A stretch of DNA of 64,000 nucleotides from Croceibacterium mercuriale. GTDB lineage: Bacteria; Pseudomonadota; Alphaproteobacteria; Sphingomonadales; Sphingomonadaceae. Under the pieces are notes generated by a model that was not told the DNA's origin, did no database searches, and saw nothing but the letters and a program-made list of their open reading frames with translations. The stretch spans positions 1,247,501 to 1,311,500 of the forward strand of contig NZ_JTDN01000001.1 in the NCBI RefSeq assembly GCF_000802385.1. The letters are read 5' to 3'. How positions within the stretch are numbered: the first letter of the stretch is position 1; every line of letters begins with the position of its first letter. Positions 1-7,973 of the stretch are shown here, piece after piece. The position numbers and the translations under genes are program-made.

Positions 1-1116
1 GGCGTGCAGATGGGTGATCAGGTCAGGGCGCTGGATGAAGGCGTCGACGTACTGATCGCGACGCCAGGCCGGCTGATGGATTTGTTCGAACGCGGCAAGA
101 TCCTGCTGACCGGGTGCGAGCTGCTGGTGATCGACGAGGCGGACCGGATGCTCGACATGGGGTTCATCCCCGATATTGAATTCATCTGCGAGAAACTGCC
201 GACCACGCGGCAGACGCTGCTGTTCTCGGCCACCATGCCCGGGCCGATCAAGAAGCTGGCCGACCGTTTCCTGACCAGCCCAAAATATATCGAGGTTGCG
301 CGTCCGGCGACCGCCAACATCAACATCACGCAGTTCAAGGTGGCGGTCACCGCGCGCAAGAAGCAGGATGTGCTGCGCAGCCTGCTGCTGAAGGAAGATG
401 TGCAGACCGGCATCATTTTCGCGAACCGCAAGACGACCGTGCGCGACCTGAACAAGAACCTGCGCCGGCTTGGCTTTGCCAGCGGGGAGATCCATGGCGA
501 CATGGACCAGGCGAGCCGCATGGCGGAGCTCGCCCTGTTCAAGGCCGGCAAGATCAATCTGCTGGTCGCCAGCGACGTCGCCGCGCGCGGGCTGGACATC
601 AAGGGTGTCAGCCATGTGTTCAACTACGACACGCCATGGCACCCGGACGATTACATCCACCGCATCGGCCGCACCGGTCGCGCTGGCGCCACGGGTCGTG
701 CCTTTACCTTCGTCGCTGGCGAGGATGCGGAAGCGATCGCCAACGTCGAGAAGCTGACCGGCCTGAAGATCCCGGTCTTCACGCTGGACGACGCGGCGGA
801 ACAGGTCGAGACAGCCCCTGCCCTGCCGGCGGCGCCTGCCGAGGTCGAGAAGCCCGCCCGCGAGGACCGCCCGCGCAGGAGCGAGGGACGGACGCGCCGG
901 GGCGAACAGCGCCGCGACCAGCCCCGGAAGGCGGAAGCCGCAGCCGAGGAACGCATCCGGCCGGAGCCGCCGCAAGAAGCGCCACGTGCCCCTGCCCCGG
1001 AACGCAGCCAGCGGGTGGAACCGGCCCCGCGCCGCCATTACCCGGCCGACCCGCCGAGCCTGCCGGGCGAGTGGAACGGACCGGTGCCTGGATTTCTGGG
1101 CATATCTGCTCTCTGA
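1..1116 (+). CDS. DEAD-box ATP-dependent RNA helicase (3' part, 5' end outside window)
   Basis: The open frame enters from the left edge, so the N-terminus (Q motif and Walker A/motif I) is missing. Visible helicase motifs in order are TPGRL (Ib), the Walker B DEAD box in VIDEADRMLDMGF, SAT in LFSATMP (III), then the second RecA-like domain with IIFANRK, SDVAARGLDI (V) and YIHRIGRTGRAG (VI). After about residue 265 a low-complexity Arg/Pro/Glu-rich tail of about 105 residues follows, typical of RhlE-type helicases that use basic tails for RNA binding. By family it unwinds short RNA duplexes in ribosome assembly or mRNA decay. It converges on the PcrA gene with a perfect hairpin between them. 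The exact paralogue (RhlE, DbpA, CsdA) cannot be settled without the N-terminus. Confidence 0.93.
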   Translation, partial: GVQMGDQVRALDEGVDVLIATPGRLMDLFERGKILLTGCELLVIDEADRMLDMGFIPDIEFICEKLPTTRQTLLFSATMPGPIKKLADRFLTSPKYIEVARPATANINITQFKVAVTARKKQDVLRSLLLKEDVQTGIIFANRKTTVRDLNKNLRRLGFASGEIHGDMDQASRMAELALFKAGKINLLVASDVAARGLDIKGVSHVFNYDTPWHPDDYIHRIGRTGRAGATGRAFTFVAGEDAEAIANVEKLTGLKIPVFTLDDAAEQVETAPALPAAPAEVEKPAREDRPRRSEGRTRRGEQRRDQPRKAEAAAEERIRPEPPQEAPRAPAPERSQRVEPAPRRHYPADPPSLPGEWNGPVPGFLGISAL

Positions 1117-1129
1117 TTGTCAGGGCGTC

Positions 1130-1156
1130 CTGATCGGCAGTGATGCTGCCGATCAG
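1130..1156. terminator. Perfect 11-bp hairpin between convergent genes
   Basis: CTGATCGGCAG, a 5-base loop TGATG, then CTGCCGATCAG: the arms are perfect complements. It lies 13 bases after the RNA helicase stop and 17 bases from the PcrA stop, as expected for a bidirectional terminator, although no T-run follows on either strand. Confidence 0.6.
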
Positions 1157-1173
1157 CCATCGCCACGCCGAGA

Positions 1174-3465
1174 TCAGGCCAGCTTCAGGAAGCTGTCGAT
1201 CACCCGCTTGCGCCCGCTGGTCTCGAACTCGATCTCCAGCTTGTTGCCGTCCTGCGACAGCACGGCGCCATAGCCGAACTTGTCATGGAACACGCGGGCA
1301 CCCACCGCCATGTCGGTGCGCGGTTTGGCCGCAAAGCTGGCGGCCGAGCGGGTAGCTTCGCGCACGCGCGTGGGTGCGGTCTCATATCCGGTGGCCAGTG
1401 CCCGCTGCCACCCCGGACCGCGCTGCTGCGCACGATCGGGCGCGGCATTCGCCAGATGGGCGAAAGGATCCTCCGTCTCCGTCCAGTTCGCGCGCCACAG
1501 ACTGGCGCCGCCGGTCATCGTCGTCTCGACGGCAACATGCGCGGCGGGCAGCTCCCCCACGAAGCGGCTGGGGATCGAGCTGGTCCACTGGCCATAGATG
1601 CGACGGTTGGCAGCGTGCATGATGGTGCACCGCCGCCGCGCACGGGTGATCGCGACATAGGCCAGCCGCCGCTCCTCCTCCAGGCTGGCAAGGCCGCCTT
1701 CATCCAGCGCGCGCTGGCTGGGGAACACGCCTTCCTCCCAGCCGGGCAGGAACACATTGTCGAATTCCAGACCCTTGGCCGCATGGATGGTCATGATGGT
1801 GACCTTCTCCGTGTCATCCGCCTTGTCGTTGTCCATCACCAGGCTGACATGTTCCAGGAAGTCGCCGAGCGTCTCGTATTCCTCCATGGCGCGGGCCAGC
1901 TCCGTCAGGTTCTCCGCCCGCTGCCCGCTCTCCACCGACTTGTCGGCTTTCAGCATCGTATCATAGCCCGACTGGTCCAGCACGACGCGCAGCAGTTCCG
2001 ATGGGGTGACCGCCTCCGCCATTTCCCGCCAGCGCAGGAAGTCACGCATCATTCCGGCAATCGTACCGGCCGCACGCGCCGGCAGCTCGTCACTGTCGGC
2101 CAGCTGCAGCGTCGCCGCCGCCAGCGGCAGGCCGGTGGCCCGCGCGTGGCTGTGCATCTTCTCTAGTGTCTTGGCGCCGATGCCACGCTTGGGCTGGTTG
2201 TGGATCCGCTCGAACGCAAGGTCGTCGCTGGGTTGGGCGATCACCCGCAGATACGCCAGCGCATCGCGGATCTCGGCCCGATCGTAGAACCGGAACCCGC
2301 CGACGATGCGGTAGTTCAGCCCGATCTGGACGAAGCGGTCCTCGAACTCGCGAGTCTGGTATTGCGCGCGCACCAGTATCGCGACCTTGTTCAGCGGGGC
2401 ACCCTCGCGCTCCAGCCGCTCGATCTCCTCGCCGACGCGGCGGGCCTCCTCGGCTGCGTCCCACACCCCGATCACCCGGACCTTGTCCCCGCCACCAGCC
2501 TCGGTCCACAAGGTCTTGCCCAGCCGCTCGCTGTTGGCGGCGATCAGGCCGGACGCTGCCGCCAGAATCTCGGGCGTGGAGCGATAGTTCTGTTCCAGCC
2601 GGATCACTGTCGCGCCCGGAAAGTCCTTCTCGAAACGCAGGATGTTGGCGACCTCGGCACCGCGCCAGGAATAGATCGACTGATCGTCGTCACCCACCAC
2701 GCAGATATTGCGCCGCTCCTGCGCCAGCAGCCGCAGCCACAGGTACTGGACGGCGTTGGTGTCCTGGTACTCGTCCACCATCACATATTTGAAACGGCGC
2801 TGATACTGCTCCAGCACGTCACGATGGGTGCGCAGGATGTTGAGCATGTGCAGCAGCAGATCACCGAAGTCGCACGCATTCAGCGTCCGCAGCCGGGCCT
2901 GGTACAGGGTGTAGAACTGTGTGCCCTTCCCGTTGACCCACGCCTCGTTCTCCAGCGCGTCGAGCTGGTCCGGATTGAGGCCGCGGTTCTTCCAGCGATC
3001 GATCAGGCCCGCCAGCTGCCGGGCGGGCCAGCGCTTCTCATCCACGCCGTGTTCGACGATCAGCTGCTTCAGTAGGCGCAACTGATCGTCCGTGTCGATG
3101 ATCGTGAAGTTCGGCTGCAACCCCACGACCTCGGCATGACGCCGCAGCATCCGCGCGCAGATCGAGTGAAAGGTGCCGAGCCAGGGCATACCTTCCACCG
3201 CATCGCCGATCAGCGCGCCGACACGATGGCGCATCTCGCGCGCCGCCTTGTTGGTGAAGGTCACGCACAGGATTTCTGACGGCCAGGCCCGCCGGGTACC
3301 CACCAGCCAGGCAAGGCGCGCAGTCAGCGCGGCGGTCTTGCCGGTGCCGGCGCCGGCCAGCATCAGCACCGGTCCCTCGGTGGCGAGTACGGCTTCACGC
3401 TGTGGAGCGTTCAATCTCGCCAGCCAAGGAGGGACATTCTGATCGGGGACGACTTCGCTGCTCAC
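1174..3465 (-). CDS. uvrD: ATP-dependent DNA helicase PcrA/UvrD family (SF1A)
   Basis: The 763-residue protein has the full SF1A motif set: Walker A AGAGTGKT (residues 37-44), VDEYQDTN (II), VVGDDDQSIYSWRGA (III), QNYRSTPEIL (IV), MTIHAAKGLEFDNVFLPG (V) and YVAITRARR (VI). The C-terminal 45 residues (GARVFHDKFGYGAV onward) form the Tudor-like module of PcrA/UvrD that contacts RNA polymerase. The family translocates 3'-5' on single-stranded DNA in excision repair, mismatch repair and removal of stalled RNA polymerase and RecA. Length and order match full-length PcrA. It is transcribed away from the secreted-protein gene at 3627, sharing a 160-base divergent region. Whether it is named pcrA or uvrD is convention. 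Confidence 0.95.
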   Translation of the reverse strand: MSSEVVPDQNVPPWLARLNAPQREAVLATEGPVLMLAGAGTGKTAALTARLAWLVGTRRAWPSEILCVTFTNKAAREMRHRVGALIGDAVEGMPWLGTFHSICARMLRRHAEVVGLQPNFTIIDTDDQLRLLKQLIVEHGVDEKRWPARQLAGLIDRWKNRGLNPDQLDALENEAWVNGKGTQFYTLYQARLRTLNACDFGDLLLHMLNILRTHRDVLEQYQRRFKYVMVDEYQDTNAVQYLWLRLLAQERRNICVVGDDDQSIYSWRGAEVANILRFEKDFPGATVIRLEQNYRSTPEILAAASGLIAANSERLGKTLWTEAGGGDKVRVIGVWDAAEEARRVGEEIERLEREGAPLNKVAILVRAQYQTREFEDRFVQIGLNYRIVGGFRFYDRAEIRDALAYLRVIAQPSDDLAFERIHNQPKRGIGAKTLEKMHSHARATGLPLAAATLQLADSDELPARAAGTIAGMMRDFLRWREMAEAVTPSELLRVVLDQSGYDTMLKADKSVESGQRAENLTELARAMEEYETLGDFLEHVSLVMDNDKADDTEKVTIMTIHAAKGLEFDNVFLPGWEEGVFPSQRALDEGGLASLEEERRLAYVAITRARRRCTIMHAANRRIYGQWTSSIPSRFVGELPAAHVAVETTMTGGASLWRANWTETEDPFAHLANAAPDRAQQRGPGWQRALATGYETAPTRVREATRSAASFAAKPRTDMAVGARVFHDKFGYGAVLSQDGNKLEIEFETSGRKRVIDSFLKLA

Positions 3466-3573
3466 AGCGAACAGTTAGGGAACATCATGGCGGGTGGCAA
3501 GGCTGGCACGTGCATCCACCATTTACCTGCAAACCGTGTAAATAGTGCGACCAGCGCCGGACCCATTACCAAT

Positions 3574-3587
3574 GGAGAACGTTCTCC
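3574..3587. promoter_or_regulatory. Perfect 14-bp palindrome, candidate operator
   Basis: GGAGAACGTTCTCC is fully self-complementary. It lies 40 bases before the start of the secreted Pro-rich protein and about 110 bases upstream of pcrA. The AACGTT centre with symmetric flanks resembles LacI/GalR-family operators; that resemblance is inference and no regulator is encoded nearby. Confidence 0.4.
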
Positions 3588-3626
3588 CGCCACATTCACC
3601 AAGTTATACGCTTCGGGAGAAGAATA

Positions 3627-4265
3627 ATGAGAAACATAGTTTTTGCCAGCATTGGTGCCGTCGCAATCGCCATGGCCCCCGGTATTGCCGGTGCGCAGCA
3701 GGGTACGTCGGGTAGCATGCCGGGCCAGACCACCATGGGCTCCGGAACGGGTACGACAACGACCATGCCGCCGCGCACCGGAACCGGGCCGCAGACTACC
3801 ACCCCGCGTCCGACCACCCCGCCGACCACCGGCACTCCGCCGCGCGGTAGCGGGACGGGCGCCACCACGGCGCCCGCGGGGACCCCTCCCCCGCCGTCCG
3901 GCACGACCGCGCCACGCCAGGGCACCATGCCCCCGGCAGCAGGCACGACCGCACCGCGGCCCGGTGCGACGCCGCCCGCCCCCGGCGGCGCCATGGGCGC
4001 CCCGCCGCGCCCCGCGGCCCCGGGAATGGGTTCAGGCATGGGCACGACCCCGCCGGCAGGTAGCGCGATGGGCGCGGGCATGGGTGGCTCGGCCACAGGT
4101 GCCGCAGCGCGGCCGATGGGCGCGCCGGCCGGATCCACTGCTGGACAGCCGCAGTTCACCAGCAACCAGATGGTACAGGCGACTCCGGGCCACACCACGC
4201 CGGCACAATATCCGACGTGCAGCCGCACTGTGACCGACGGCTGCGTCAATCGCGGCGCACGCTAA
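3627..4265 (+). CDS. Secreted Pro/Thr/Gly/Met-rich low-complexity protein
   Basis: The 212-residue protein starts with a Sec signal peptide (basic MRN, hydrophobic core, cleavage near GIAGAQQ at residues 18-23). The mature part is almost entirely Pro, Thr, Gly, Ala and Met in loose repeats such as GTTAPRPG and MGSGMGT. A more ordinary C-terminal segment (about residues 170-212) contains two cysteines, CSRTVTDGC, which could form a disulfide. The ATG is preceded by GGGAGAAG. No enzymatic motif is visible. Such proteins are usually periplasmic or cell-surface and intrinsically disordered; function unknown. The opposite strand is also open here because of GC bias and is not a gene. A terminator follows directly. 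Confidence 0.7.
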   Translation: MRNIVFASIGAVAIAMAPGIAGAQQGTSGSMPGQTTMGSGTGTTTTMPPRTGTGPQTTTPRPTTPPTTGTPPRGSGTGATTAPAGTPPPPSGTTAPRQGTMPPAAGTTAPRPGATPPAPGGAMGAPPRPAAPGMGSGMGTTPPAGSAMGAGMGGSATGAAARPMGAPAGSTAGQPQFTSNQMVQATPGHTTPAQYPTCSRTVTDGCVNRGAR

Positions 4266-4283
4266 GGTCTGACGTCAATGCGC

Positions 4284-4316
4284 AGGGTCGCCCGGCAACG
4301 GGCGGCCCTGTCGCGT
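4284..4316 (+). terminator. Intrinsic terminator with GCAA tetraloop
   Basis: AGGGTCGCCCG / GCAA loop / CGGGCGGCCCT forms an 11-bp stem with one G-T wobble, followed by GTCGCGTTTT. It ends the transcript of the secreted Pro-rich protein and sits against the 3' end of the convergent rsmD. Confidence 0.75.
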
Positions 4317-4317
4317 T

Positions 4318-4863
4318 TTACTCGGACGGTCGTGCCACGACCAGCCGAGCCGATCCAACCTTGCGCTCCGTATCGATCGTGAAGGCGGGCAGACGTACCT
4401 CTTCCCTGGCGGCAACCTCCAGCGCCACCCAGCTTGACGGTCCGATCCAGCCAAGCCGCGCCATCCGGTCCAGCGCAACGCCACCGGCGCCGCTGCCATA
4501 AGGCGGATCCAGCAGCACCAGGTCCAGCATCTGCCGCGGCGCTCCGATCTGCGTCGCCGATCCGGCGTGCACGATGGCTCTAGTCTGCGCTCGCAAGGCG
4601 GCAATGTTCGCTCGCAATACTCGCAAGGCCTCGGCATCCTGCTCCACGAACAGGCACGACGCTGCCCCGCGAGACAGCGCCTCCAGTCCAAGCGCGCCCG
4701 ATCCGGCGAACAGATCGGCCACCACCAATCCTTCAAACGTGCCGAGCCGGCTCGCCAGCATGGAGAACAAGGTCTCCCGCGTGCGATCGCCGGAGGGGCG
4801 GGTCACCTCCCCACTGGGTGCGCGCAAGGGATGACGGCGCCATTCGCCGGCAATGATCCTCAT
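4318..4863 (-). CDS. rsmD: 16S rRNA (guanine(966)-N(2))-methyltransferase RsmD
   Basis: The 181-residue protein begins MRIIAGEWRR, the usual RsmD start. The SAM-binding loop DLFAGSGALGLEALSRG (residues 50-66) and the catalytic LLDPPYGSG (DPPY at 119-122) are present. RsmD methylates G966 of 16S rRNA on the 30S particle during assembly. The start overlaps the stop of rluB by 4 bases, so the two rRNA-modifying enzymes are translationally coupled. Length is normal for the family. Confidence 0.95.
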   Translation of the reverse strand: MRIIAGEWRRHPLRAPSGEVTRPSGDRTRETLFSMLASRLGTFEGLVVADLFAGSGALGLEALSRGAASCLFVEQDAEALRVLRANIAALRAQTRAIVHAGSATQIGAPRQMLDLVLLDPPYGSGAGGVALDRMARLGWIGPSSWVALEVAAREEVRLPAFTIDTERKVGSARLVVARPSE

Positions 4864-5771
4864 GCCGGCTTCCCGCGACGGCTCACAGGGGCACGGCGCC
4901 CGCGATCGCCACTCTCACCACCACCGGGACCGGATCGGCGTGGCGGCCGCGAACTTGGCGGACGTGGGCTGTGCTGAGGACCGGTGCCCGCCGGTTTCAC
5001 CGCCTGCTTGCCCGCTGCCTTGCGCAGGCTGGCGGCGAAGCGATCGGTCATCTCGCGGGGGATCTCGTCCGCCGCCCCTCGTGGCAGGTCGCCCAGCGGG
5101 AACGGGCCATATGCGGTGCGCAGCAGCCGGCTGACCTGCAGGCCAAGATGCTCCAGCACGCGCCGCACTTCCCGGTTCTTGCCCTCGCTCAGCGTCAGCT
5201 CGATCCACTGGTTGTGCCCGGTGCTGCGTTCCAGATTGGCATCGATCCGGCCATAGCGGATGCCTTCCACCGTGATGCCCTCGATCAGCTCCTCCAGCTG
5301 GGCCTGGCTGATGTCCCCGAAGGTTCGCGCGCGATAGGTGCGCGGTACGCCATTTGCCGGCAGCTCCAGCAGCCGCTTGAACTCGCCGTCATTCGTCATC
5401 AGCAGCAGGCCCTCGGTGTTGAGGTCGAGCCGGCCGATCGGCATCAGCCTTCCCGTCCCCGCCGGAACGGCGTTGCGCAACGCGTTGTAGATGGTCGGGC
5501 GGCCGGCCGGGTCCCGCTCGGCCGTGAGCAGGCCGGCCGGCTTGTGGAACCGGAACAGCCTGGTGCGTTCGGGCTCGGCCACGGGCTGACCATCGACCGT
5601 GATCCCCCGCAGGTCCGGCAGGATCGTGGCCGGCGTGTCGATGATGACGCCGTTCAGCGCGATCCGGCGATCGGCGATCATCCGCTCGATCTCCCGCCGG
5701 CTGGCGACGCCGGCGCGCGCCAGCAGCTTGGCGATCCGTTCGCCCGTGCGATCCTGTTCCGGTTCAATCAT
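4860..5771 (-). CDS. rluB: rRNA large subunit pseudouridine synthase B-type (RluB/RsuA family)
   Basis: With ATG at 5771 the protein has 303 residues. It has an N-terminal S4 RNA-binding domain (ERIAKLLARAGVASRREIERMI, about residues 11-32) and a pseudouridine synthase domain with catalytic Asp116 in GRLDLNTEGLL. The frame stays open 31 codons upstream to 5864, but that part is basic, family-atypical and precedes the S4 domain, so the shorter start is preferred. The C-terminal 60 residues are a disordered Arg/Pro/Ser/Gly tail, common in alphaproteobacterial RluB. The family isomerises U2605 of 23S rRNA. It lies head to head with the KefB-type antiporter gene and is coupled to rsmD. Confidence 0.92.
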   Translation of the reverse strand: MIEPEQDRTGERIAKLLARAGVASRREIERMIADRRIALNGVIIDTPATILPDLRGITVDGQPVAEPERTRLFRFHKPAGLLTAERDPAGRPTIYNALRNAVPAGTGRLMPIGRLDLNTEGLLLMTNDGEFKRLLELPANGVPRTYRARTFGDISQAQLEELIEGITVEGIRYGRIDANLERSTGHNQWIELTLSEGKNREVRRVLEHLGLQVSRLLRTAYGPFPLGDLPRGAADEIPREMTDRFAASLRKAAGKQAVKPAGTGPQHSPRPPSSRPPRRSGPGGGESGDRGRRAPVSRRGKPA

Positions 5772-5912
5772 TTTCGCCGCATAGCGATGATGCGGCGCAG
5801 CGCCAATCGTCTTGCCGCGCCGATGGGATGTTCTGGCCCGCGGCGCGGAACGACCCGGGCGCAAAGTTCAGAAACGTTGTGTTACCGTCATCCAGGCACG
5901 ATAGTGCGCGCC

Positions 5913-7673
5913 ATGCACGCAATGCACATCTCCCCTACCCTGTCCGATGCCCTTGTCATTCTCGTCGCAGCGGGCATCGTCATTCCGGTCTTTGCCCGGT
6001 TTCGCATCACCCCGATCATCGGCTTCATCCTGGTCGGCCTGCTGGTCGGCCCCTTTGGTCTTGGCCGCATGGTGCCCCAGCAGCCCTGGCTGACCTGGAT
6101 CACGATCACCGATCCGGAAGGCCTCGCCCCGTTTGCCGAGTTCGGCATTGTGCTGCTGCTGTTCACCATCGGGCTGGAGCTCAGCTTCAATCGCCTGTGG
6201 GCCATGCGGCGGCTGGTCTTCGGCCTGGGCGCGCTGGAGCTGCTGATCAACGCTTCGCTGCTGGCCGGTCTGCTGGTCCTGCTGGGGCAGTACTGGACCG
6301 GCGCATTGGGTCTCGGCCTGGCGCTGGCGCTGTCCTCCACGGCGCTGGTGCTCCCGATGGCGGGCACGCACACGCCGGTCGGTCGCGCGGCCTTGGCCAT
6401 GCTGCTGTTCGAGGATATCGCCATCGTGCCGATCATCTTCCTGCTCGGCGCATTGGCGCCTGTCGCCGGCAGCAACGGGGTGGACGGTCTGCTCGACACG
6501 CTGCTGCTGGGTGTGCTGGTCGTCGGTGGCATGATGGTGATCGGCCGCTATGCGTTGCCATACCTGTTTGCGCAGGCGGCCCGGACCAAGAGCCCGGAGC
6601 TGTTCCTGGCCGCCAGCCTGCTGGTCGTGATCGGTGCCAGTCTCGCCACCGGCCTGATCGGCCTGTCACCGATCTTCGGCGCGCTGATCGCCGGGCTCCT
6701 GATCGCCGAGACCGAGTACCATGTCGAGGTCGAGGGGATCATGGAGCCGTTCAAGGGCCTGGCGCTCGGCGTGTTCCTGATCACGGTCGGCATGGGCATC
6801 GACCTGGTACAGCTCTGGAGCAATCTGGGCCCGATCGCACTGGCCGTCGTCAGCGTGCTGACGCTGAAGGCGGTGGTCACCGGCGTGCTGCTGCGGCTGA
6901 TGGGGGCCCGTCTCGGCACCGCGACGGAGACGGGTATCCTCATGGCCAGCCCGTCCGAAACCACGCTGATCGTGCTGGCGACCGCCGCCACCGCACAGCT
7001 GATCCAGCCGGGCACCGCTCAGTTCTGGCAGATGGTGACCGCCATCGGCCTCACCATCACGCCGCTGCTGGCGGCCCTGGGCCGGCTGATCGGCCGGCGG
7101 ATGGATCCCGTCCCCGCCCTCCCCGATGCTGCCGAGGACGGCGACGAGCCGCGCGCCATCATCATCGGCTGCGGCCGGGTGGGACGGCTTGTGGCCGACA
7201 TGCTGCGCTATCACGGCAAGCCCTACATCGCGATCGATGCCGATGCCGACACGGCGGAGCGCAGCCGGCGGGAGGGCTACAATGCCGTGTTCGCCAACGG
7301 CGCCCGGATCGAGGCGCTGGAACGGCTGGGCGTGGCAAACTCACCGGCGGTGATCCTGACCATGGACGAGCCTGTGCTCGCCCAGCGGATCACCCGCAAA
7401 CTGCGCTCCGCCTATCCCGGGCTGCCGATCATCGCCCGCGCCCGTGATCCGCAGCATGCCGGTGACCTGTACCGCAGCGGCGCGACGACCGCCGTGCCGG
7501 AGACACTGGAAAGCAGCCTGCAACTATCGGAAGCGGTGCTGGTCGATCTGGGAGTCGCGATGGGCCCGGTGATCGCCTCCATCCACGAGAAGCGCGACGA
7601 GTTCCGCGACGCGATCATGCAAGGGGGCGCGCTGGATCATAAGCCCAAGCTGCGCACCAGCACGGTGGGCTGA
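5913..7673 (+). CDS. KefB/KefC-type monovalent cation/proton antiporter (CPA2) with RCK domain
   Basis: From ATG 5913 the protein has 586 residues (a second in-frame ATG is at 5922). About twelve hydrophobic helices over residues 12-385 form a Na+/H+-exchanger core, including FGIVLLLFTIGLEL and the LSSTALVLP segment usual in CPA2 antiporters. From about residue 412 a Rossmann-type RCK/TrkA-N domain begins (RAIIIGCGRVGRLVADML). It is an inner-membrane K+ (or Na+) efflux antiporter probably gated by a bound nucleotide or glutathione adduct. The frame is open back to 4971, but that part is antisense to rluB and is not coding. No KefF/KefG-type oxidoreductase is adjacent, so glutathione gating cannot be claimed. 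Confidence 0.93.
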   Translation: MHAMHISPTLSDALVILVAAGIVIPVFARFRITPIIGFILVGLLVGPFGLGRMVPQQPWLTWITITDPEGLAPFAEFGIVLLLFTIGLELSFNRLWAMRRLVFGLGALELLINASLLAGLLVLLGQYWTGALGLGLALALSSTALVLPMAGTHTPVGRAALAMLLFEDIAIVPIIFLLGALAPVAGSNGVDGLLDTLLLGVLVVGGMMVIGRYALPYLFAQAARTKSPELFLAASLLVVIGASLATGLIGLSPIFGALIAGLLIAETEYHVEVEGIMEPFKGLALGVFLITVGMGIDLVQLWSNLGPIALAVVSVLTLKAVVTGVLLRLMGARLGTATETGILMASPSETTLIVLATAATAQLIQPGTAQFWQMVTAIGLTITPLLAALGRLIGRRMDPVPALPDAAEDGDEPRAIIIGCGRVGRLVADMLRYHGKPYIAIDADADTAERSRREGYNAVFANGARIEALERLGVANSPAVILTMDEPVLAQRITRKLRSAYPGLPIIARARDPQHAGDLYRSGATTAVPETLESSLQLSEAVLVDLGVAMGPVIASIHEKRDEFRDAIMQGGALDHKPKLRTSTVG

Positions 7674-7742
7674 AACCCGACGGTGAACCAAGTGCGCGCT
7701 CCGGGCGTTCTTCTGTGCAGCGACACTGACAGGAGAGAGACC

Positions 7743-7919
7743 TTGAGCCAGACGAACAACCCGGCCGATCGCCGCGACGATTCCGGTACCAGCCCTGCAC
7801 AGCAGACCGGCGAGAGTGCCGGCAAGGTCGGCGCGGGCCGGTCTGATCGCGACATGAAGCACGATACCGCGCGCGGCTCCGAGCCTGAGCAGCGCGGCGT
7901 CGCCGGCCATCGTGAATAA
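7743..7919 (+). CDS. Small hydrophilic protein, 58 aa, TTG start
   Basis: A strong Shine-Dalgarno AGGAGAGAG (7731-7739) stands just before TTG 7743, which decides the start; the upstream in-frame ATG at 7683 has no such site. The 58-residue product is very polar (many Asp, Arg, Gly, Ser, Gln) with no hydrophobic segment or cysteine, and ends EQRGVAGHRE. Composition suggests an intrinsically disordered, stress-type peptide. I do not recognise a family. It lies 70 bases after the antiporter and is closed by a hairpin at 7926. The ribosome-binding site and terminator favour a real gene. Confidence 0.55.
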   Translation: MSQTNNPADRRDDSGTSPAQQTGESAGKVGAGRSDRDMKHDTARGSEPEQRGVAGHRE

Positions 7920-7925
7920 CTGACG

Positions 7926-7951
7926 AACCGCCTGCCACCGGGCGGGCGGTT
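7926..7951. terminator. 11-bp hairpin between convergent genes
   Basis: AACCGCCTGCC, loop ACCG, GGCGGGCGGTT (one wobble pair). It lies between the small-protein stop and the alaS stop, so it can end transcripts from both sides; no long T-run follows. Confidence 0.55.
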
Positions 7952-7973
7952 CGATACCAGGCCGGTTGGCGGA

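Noticed and set aside
3596-4249. Minus-strand Pro/Gly/Val-rich frame opposite the secreted protein
   Set aside because: Both strands are open because of the repetitive GC-rich sequence; only the plus strand has a signal peptide, ribosome-binding site and terminator.
4971-5912. Upstream open frame of more than 300 codons before the KefB-type gene
   Set aside because: It is fully antisense to rluB; the antiporter family begins at the ATG near 5913.
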